Shown: positions 5,701 through 9,984 of the stretch, in pieces
Layout of the letters: every line of letters starts with the position of its first letter
Numbering within the stretch: the first letter of the stretch is position 1
Source: an uncultured Prevotella sp.
Lineage (GTDB): Bacteria > Bacteroidota > Bacteroidia > Bacteroidales > Bacteroidaceae
Direction: 5' to 3'
Assembly: GCA_937906765.1 (NCBI GenBank)
Contig: CALCUV010000013.1
Location: 1-9,984, forward strand
DNA length: 9,984 bases
Translations under genes and position numbers: made by a program
Notes under the pieces: generated by a model
Seen by the model: the letters and a program-made list of their open reading frames with translations, nothing else
Database searches by the model: none
What the model was told of the DNA's origin: nothing

Positions 5701-8700
5701 ACGTCAGCAAGCGTTGCGTCAGTAGCATTAATAGCCTTACCAGTGAAGTTCTTAACATCCAACTGAGAAGCACCCGTTACGTTTACAGTACCGTTGTTAT
5801 CCAAAGTTACTGTACCATTTGCGTCGCGGCAGATAGTCTTCAATGTAGAAGCAGCAACATTTACAGTTGCGCCAGCACCGAAGTTGGTAGTCTGACCGTT
5901 TGCCATGTAGAAGTTAACAGCACCGCCGTTCTTGATGTCCAAGAGAGCGCTCTTACCGTCAATAGTACCTACGTTGATACCCTTAGAAGAGTTGTAACTG
6001 TAGTCAGCACCATTGTCCGATTTAACCTTACCTACATTGAGGGTAGCACCGTCAACAACGATTGTTGCAGGCTTACCAACGCGTTCTGTGTCAGTGTTGT
6101 CACGATCGTTGTAATCCTGACCTGTGAGGTGGAGCGCAGCAGTGTTAAATGTAGCACCGGGAGCAAGATTAATCAAACCGTTGCCATATACATTAGTCTG
6201 CCATGTAGCGTTCAATATACCCTTAACGTTGATGTAACCCATAGTAGTTACCTGCATCATGTAAACGGTAGATGTCTCGTCAATATTGATAGTACCGTTG
6301 AAGTATGACTTGGCAATAGAGTTGCCACCTGCATCGTGAACAGTAGAGTTTACAATATTGATTTCAGCATTCTGACGTGCATCCAATTCAGGAATGAGAA
6401 TTTCTGCATCCTTGATGGTTACCTTAGCATTCTTGAAGGTGATAACAGGAAGTGCATACTTAGGAGCATTACCTGTGATAGTGAATTCGATGTCCTTAGT
6501 GAAGTCAATTTCTTTAGACTTTTCATCACCTTCAACACCTGTAAGCTGAATTGTTTCACCATCCTGAACGGCAGCAAGAGCTTCCTCAAATGTCAAGTAG
6601 TTAGACTTGCCGATTGTAGCGACACCGAAGTTTCCGTAAACGCCACTGAGAAGAAGACCAGTGTCATTCAATTCTACGCTAACGTTACCTGTACCAGGAT
6701 TCAAAGCAACACCAGGTTCATATTCATCTTTACAGATAGCACACCAAACTTGGTCGCCATTAGAAGCAGTGTAAGTTGATTCGCTACCAAGGAATGACAA
6801 ATCGTAAGTTTTAGCAGAAGCCTTACGAACTGAAACAGGGATGTAAGCAGAAATCTTGTTGTTTTCAAGAACAGCGCCTGTGCCAGCAGTTACAGCATCC
6901 AAACGGATACCGTAATTATCTGTTGTCAAGTTACAGTTCTTAACGGTCACAATGTTATTGGGTGAACCGATTGCCAAACCACCCTTAGAGTCTGTAACTG
7001 TTACGCCATCAACAGAAACGCTTTGACCACCTGTATTCTGCAAGAATGAGTGCATGCCTGTAGCAGTACAATCCTTAATCTGTACAGAAGTAGGATGGAT
7101 AGTGCGAACTGCCACAACATTATCCTTACCATTACCCACGAATGAGCATTTTTCTACCAAAAGTGTAGTGTTGTAGTTCTTGCCTGTTGGGCTACCTACA
7201 TTACCAATAAAGTCGTGTGCTGCGTCATCTGTCCATACGAAATCAATATTCTTGATTGTTACGTTCTGACCAACGTTAATTTCGATCTTACCATTGAATT
7301 TGGCTTTTTCAGTGTTAGAGATAGCACCATCAATAGTGAACGCAACGTTAGATTTGTTGACGTGTACAGAACCTTCAATATTTTCTTTCAAAGTGATAGT
7401 CTCACCATTCTGCACTGCATTAACAGCATCCTGAAGAGAAGCAAATCTCTGTGAACCGATAAGGGCAATACACTTCTTCACGTTTTCAGCAGTGAAACCG
7501 TTACGGTTGAACTGCACGCCAGGAGGCAAAATATACTCCTCAGTTGTGTTGCGCAACAGAGCAATATTCATTGCATTTGTAGCAGCTGCGTTTGCAACAG
7601 ATGTGTGACAAGAAATGATATTACCGTCAACGTCGGTTACAACTGCAACAATCGCGTTCAAGTTGTCAGGAGCATTGAATTTAACAGGACCTTCGTTTAC
7701 CATTGCGCCATCAATCCAAAGCTGAACCTTTGCAGGCATCTTCGTGATTGAAGGACGTGTTGTCCACTGCCATGTCCAGTAAGGATCGGTAGAATCGCCT
7801 ACGAAGTTGATACCCCAAGTTACGTTTACAGTACCATCGATAATGTTGCCAACGTTGTTAAGGGTTGTTGTACCCATAAGGTTACCATTAGCATCGAGAA
7901 CCTTAACTTCATAGCTTACAAAAGCGTTACCCCAAGCATCACCCCAGATACGGTTTTCGTTTACATAACCAACGATTGAACCACCAAAATGATTATTAAC
8001 CAATGTAGATTTAGCAGCATCTGAATAATAATTGTTAACCTTAACTTCAGTACCAGATACCTTAGGATATGCTTCTCCATCCCAGTAGTTAGCATCAGCA
8101 GAAACCTGAGTCTTAGCTGTTGTACCGCTGATGTGAGTTGTACCGCTTACAACGTTCTGTGACATTGAGAGGTTAATCTGTTCAGCAGCTGTACCACGAA
8201 TCACGATAACAGCATCACCTTCAGAGTTGTCAGTCTTCAATGTGTTGTTTGTAAGCTCAATTTTACCACTTGTACCACCGCTAACACCAGCACGTACAGC
8301 GTAACCGTTAACTTCGATTGTTGAGTTCTTGATTTCAACATTTGAAGAAGAGTTCAAGTTGATACCGTTCTTTGACTTAACAATACAGTTATCAACTACA
8401 ACACCAGTGATATTAACTGCCTGAATCAAAGAGTGCATTGTTTCGTCAACTGTACAACCAGTTACAGTAAGGTTCTTGTCGCCACCAGTATAAGACTTGA
8501 TAGCAACCTTTTCCTTATTGCCACCAGTGAACGAACAGTCCTTAACAGTTACGTTGTTAGTGTAACGTGTAAGATTTGTACCATCACCGAGTCTGATGCA
8601 AGCATCTGTAGCGATGTTCGTAGCATCAAACTTCACGTTCTGGATTGTAACGCCTGCAGTAGGATAACCACTGCTCTTACCATCAATAGTGATAACGCCA

Positions 8701-9984
8701 GTCATTGCCTTCTGCGCACCATCGATAGTGAACTTCACATCGGGAGTCTGAGCAACTGTTACGTTTTCCTTTACATCATTAACGAATGTAATAACATCAC
8801 CATTTACAGCAGCATCGATAGCTTCCTGGAGCGTGAGGTAGAATACATCGCCAATCTTAGCAGCGGGGTCATACACCTTGTAAGCGCCTTCCTTGTATAT
8901 AACCATCTTGTTTGCGAGGTCTGTAACAACCGCAAGGTTTGCGGGTGCAGTATATACAGCTGTTGCATCTTTCAAAGTGATTGCACCGTTACCAGTCACA
9001 GCGCCCTTAGCAGTTACATTACCTGAGATGTTGAGCTTAGCACCGTCAACGAGAACTGTACCGTTGTCAACTTCTACAGTTGCGTCCTTAGCTACGTTAA
9101 ACTCACCTGCATTCCAGAACTTGAGCGAAGTGCTCGTGTTACTACCGTTGTGAATGCTTGATTCAAACTTAGTATCACCATTGATATTGAGGATACCACC
9201 TACGTGGTCAACAGACATCTTGGTGAACTTAGCCCAAGCGTCAACGTTATTAAGGGTAACGTTACCATTAACAATAAATTCGCCAGCATAGAAATCAACA
9301 ACTGCACCGTCTTGCTTGTACTTGTTGCCATCGATTGTGCGACCGTCAACGTTCAAAACACCGTCCTTGGACACGTGCATGTAGCCGAATGCAGCCTGTG
9401 AGTTGTTCACGTTCAAGGTATATGTGTGCTGAGTCTTGTCAGCGCTGTAAGCTGAACCTACCCAACCGCTATATGAGGCACCATTGCCGCCGATGGTTGC
9501 GTTTTCAGAAACGTTTACAACAACGTTGCCCAATGTGAGAGCATTAGCAGTAGCAAATGCAGCAGCCTTTTCAGCTTCGGCATCCTTACCTACACCTACA
9601 GAGAAGAATCCGTTCTTGATAGTAGAACCTGCAACATTATTTGTACCGTTGATGAAAGCAACCTTAGCACCGTCCAACTTAGTAGCAGCATTGAGGTTTA
9701 CACCGTTCATATAGAACCAACCTTCTCCTGTTACCTTAGCGTCAATAGTTGCATTGCCAGTTACGTAAACAGTACCTGCGTTGGCAAGAGTTTTACCACT
9801 TGCAACCTTCACAGTACCGCCCGCAACGTTCACCTGACCGTTGTTGGTTAATGCGTCAGCAATAGTTGCTGTACCTGCAAGGTTCATTGTACCCTTAGCA
9901 CTTACAAAGAAGCCCTGAGTAGCTTCGAATGTAGAACTTGCGTCAACGTACATCACGCCAAAGCCCTCGAGTACTTCAGCGGCC
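2745..9984 (-). CDS. giant modular beta-helix surface protein, C-terminal 2412 residues (N-terminus outside window)
   Basis: The frame is open to the last base of the window, so the true start and any signal peptide lie beyond 9984. The visible part is built of right-handed beta-helix and solenoid modules rich in Asn, Thr, Val and Gly, with rungs such as VTIKNVKF and LTVTGCTV. Five copies of a cap motif, (Y/F)xTLQEAIDAxxxGDxIxL, start modules near 8855, 7460, 6614, 4925 and 4190. Gly-rich adhesin-like solenoid occupies about 8950-9984 and 5020-6480. A Trp-containing non-helix domain lies at about 7480-8090. Near 3545-3650 is GTFSIDVNPWCAEGL...NGYYSI, a motif seen in other surface proteins. 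A Bacteroidales end domain with WQALFLPFEVP follows (about 2900-3545). The last 50 residues (2748-2893) form the tail IYDLQGRRV...GLYIINGKKV, resembling a C-terminal sorting signal of the type IX kind. The likely role is an adhesin or surface structural protein; no catalytic residues of a polysaccharide lyase were recognised. It probably shares a transcript with the small gene downstream. Confidence 0.9.
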   Translation of the reverse strand, partial: AAEVLEGFGVMYVDASSTFEATQGFFVSAKGTMNLAGTATIADALTNNGQVNVAGGTVKVASGKTLANAGTVYVTGNATIDAKVTGEGWFYMNGVNLNAATKLDGAKVAFINGTNNVAGSTIKNGFFSVGVGKDAEAEKAAAFATANALTLGNVVVNVSENATIGGNGASYSGWVGSAYSADKTQHTYTLNVNNSQAAFGYMHVSKDGVLNVDGRTIDGNKYKQDGAVVDFYAGEFIVNGNVTLNNVDAWAKFTKMSVDHVGGILNINGDTKFESSIHNGSNTSTSLKFWNAGEFNVAKDATVEVDNGTVLVDGAKLNISGNVTAKGAVTGNGAITLKDATAVYTAPANLAVVTDLANKMVIYKEGAYKVYDPAAKIGDVFYLTLQEAIDAAVNGDVITFVNDVKENVTVAQTPDVKFTIDGAQKAMTGVITIDGKSSGYPTAGVTIQNVKFDATNIATDACIRLGDGTNLTRYTNNVTVKDCSFTGGNKEKVAIKSYTGGDKNLTVTGCTVDETMHSLIQAVNITGVVVDNCIVKSKNGINLNSSSNVEIKNSTIEVNGYAVRAGVSGGTSGKIELTNNTLKTDNSEGDAVIVIRGTAAEQINLSMSQNVVSGTTHISGTTAKTQVSADANYWDGEAYPKVSGTEVKVNNYYSDAAKSTLVNNHFGGSIVGYVNENRIWGDAWGNAFVSYEVKVLDANGNLMGTTTLNNVGNIIDGTVNVTWGINFVGDSTDPYWTWQWTTRPSITKMPAKVQLWIDGAMVNEGPVKFNAPDNLNAIVAVVTDVDGNIISCHTSVANAAATNAMNIALLRNTTEEYILPPGVQFNRNGFTAENVKKCIALIGSQRFASLQDAVNAVQNGETITLKENIEGSVHVNKSNVAFTIDGAISNTEKAKFNGKIEINVGQNVTIKNIDFVWTDDAAHDFIGNVGSPTGKNYNTTLLVEKCSFVGNGKDNVVAVRTIHPTSVQIKDCTATGMHSFLQNTGGQSVSVDGVTVTDSKGGLAIGSPNNIVTVKNCNLTTDNYGIRLDAVTAGTGAVLENNKISAYIPVSVRKASAKTYDLSFLGSESTYTASNGDQVWCAICKDEYEPGVALNPGTGNVSVELNDTGLLLSGVYGNFGVATIGKSNYLTFEEALAAVQDGETIQLTGVEGDEKSKEIDFTKDIEFTITGNAPKYALPVITFKNAKVTIKDAEILIPELDARQNAEINIVNSTVHDAGGNSIAKSYFNGTINIDETSTVYMMQVTTMGYINVKGILNATWQTNVYGNGLINLAPGATFNTAALHLTGQDYNDRDNTDTERVGKPATIVVDGATLNVGKVKSDNGADYSYNSSKGINVGTIDGKSALLDIKNGGAVNFYMANGQTTNFGAGATVNVAASTLKTICRDANGTVTLDNNGTVNVTGASQLDVKNFTGKAINATDATLADVQFGGAVNAFGTNNISGTSTIGGILGLGYETNPTEQVVVNITGNFTGTNVVVSTNSGVDNILNVGKADGARTTVHFGQLGAFADVNVANADVTYDYAFVRNDFNATNSTFEIKGGVNTYFAGNAKVVLDNTTWALPGFANIGSYGGYGYGNADVTLKNGSSMTATLLGIERSGENVVKVAIDETSSLTATNLTNQGEMNIAGTVTASTQIANTGTINFTSLTAKLVTPTAGVAIKHAFEENYKIVYKDGAYSFGDFVAEINGTYYDTIQSAFGALTEGATLKFLNDVTVDEAWDCRFNGALIAVADVTIDGNGKTLKLTSDVEDMNWNTVFRVAAPNATFKNLTIDASEAEKIQRGISAQLSITVDNCKFIGNGTTSKYGVIYGEGAGDAIGSVVATVTNSTFVDNSFGVSDNRNGQDAKSVTLTGNTFTNAKVLLSAKDNVTFNDNIVNGASVVITSHKNATHVSVEANGNTLDATQANQITTNPDRVNAQDAFAKAVATNNNVYYLTLPEAIEAVAADATIKMLADVTGAGAVINKNVTIDFDGKTYTFNQAVGSTGTESNGFQILKNNTVTLKNGTLNVAESAKATFYTVIQNYANLTIENMNLDGTNLDKWSATDGDSYVLSINSGNVYIKGNTNITANNDGDKAFAFDACDMTAKGYTLPVVTVETTGTIEGLIESTATIIIKDGTFSIDVNPWCAEGLTAEPLTNGYYSIVTGITIIDGQMSEFTNAEDKVVDYIRYERTFKYAEKWQALFLPFEVPVATLNDLGYEVAYLYDVHNKVVAGEEIDPSMIESVHFVKITKGTLRANHPYIIRATKNADLNLVLELQNAKLHSTAAHKMVSVESATTTTRYIFAGTYKKVNRATLTGNDNIPCLAINTGDDIEKHGGWQKMPSGANLAAFRIFMYIINKDGSPVIISDEAAQAIKIRIVGEENEDGITFIDNVENNIQDENFIYDLQGRRVLEPKKGGLYIINGKKVYYNK
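2748..2893 (-). other. C-terminal sorting-type tail of the giant protein
   Basis: The last 48 to 49 residues contain DGITFIDNVENN, then FIYDLQGRRV, then KKGGLYIINGKKVYYNK at the very end. This beta-rich tail with a terminal GLYIINGKKV is common at the end of secreted Prevotella and Bacteroides proteins and resembles the type A signal of type IX secretion. Whether it is handled by that system cannot be told from this window. Confidence 0.7.
4116..8855 (-). repeat. five degenerate cap repeats within the giant protein
   Basis: The copies are at 8754-8855 (VFYLTLQEAIDAAVNGDVIT), 7359-7469 (RFASLQDAVNAVQNGETITL), 6534-6614 (NYLTFEEALAAVQDGETIQL), 4836-4925 (TYYDTIQSAFGALTEGATLK) and 4116-4190 (VYYLTLPEAIEAVAADATIK). 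Starts are 465, 282, 563 and 245 residues apart. The first and fourth are also preceded by a related hinge (VIYKEGAY and IVYKDGAY). The amphipathic helix followed by a beta strand is the usual N-terminal cap of a right-handed beta-helix, so each copy probably begins a new helix domain. Divergence between the copies points to old duplication. Confidence 0.8.

Noticed and set aside
2944..9714. Many plus-strand frames opposite the giant gene
   Set aside because: They are antisense shadows favoured by the repetitive, stop-poor codon pattern of the giant gene.
9954..9956. GTG at 9954-9956 as the start of the giant gene
   Set aside because: The frame stays open to the window's edge (AAEVLEGFG precedes it), there is no signal peptide after it, and it lies in the middle of solenoid repeats.

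Overview
The window looks like chromosomal DNA from a member of the Bacteroidales, most likely a Prevotella-like species. Three things point there. A promoter of the Bacteroidetes type (TTTG, 20 bp, TATCTTTG) lies before the toxin-like gene. The very large surface protein ends in the LQGRRV...GLYIINGKKV tail common on secreted proteins of this group. The small gene downstream of it has an A-rich leader with no Shine-Dalgarno sequence. These are recognised from memory of the families; no search was run.

Layout. Positions 1-132 (+) hold the 3' end of a small-protein gene, followed by a strong terminator (174-220). From about 221 to 2410 lies an accessory stretch. It is dense in non-coding repeats: two REPIN-like pairs of inverted palindromes, an 84-86 bp direct repeat present twice, several arrays of 7-bp repeats, and an array of palindromes phased at about 21.5 bp. 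In its middle sits a compact two-gene unit on the minus strand: a zeta-toxin-like P-loop protein with its own promoter, then a 64-residue protein that overlaps it and may be its antitoxin. From 2412 to the end, on the minus strand, come a terminator, a 58-residue small protein gene and a giant modular beta-helix surface protein. The giant protein's C-terminus is in the window and its N-terminus lies beyond 9984.

The most notable point is that the two ends of the accessory stretch are inverted copies of one another. The small protein at 1-132 (+) and the one at 2500-2676 (-) are paralogues, with 36 identical nucleotides, the same type of terminator and the same 34-bp flank. The natural inference is that a second giant-protein locus lies just left of the window, facing this one. 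The two loci would then converge on a repeat-rich island carrying a toxin-antitoxin-like pair. The inverted identity could allow inversion or gene conversion that swaps the variable tails of the small proteins.

Working together: the giant protein is probably exported and surface-held, and the small protein is probably made from the same transcript. The function of the small protein is unknown. The zeta-like pair is an independent unit that probably stabilises the island or has been carried in with it.
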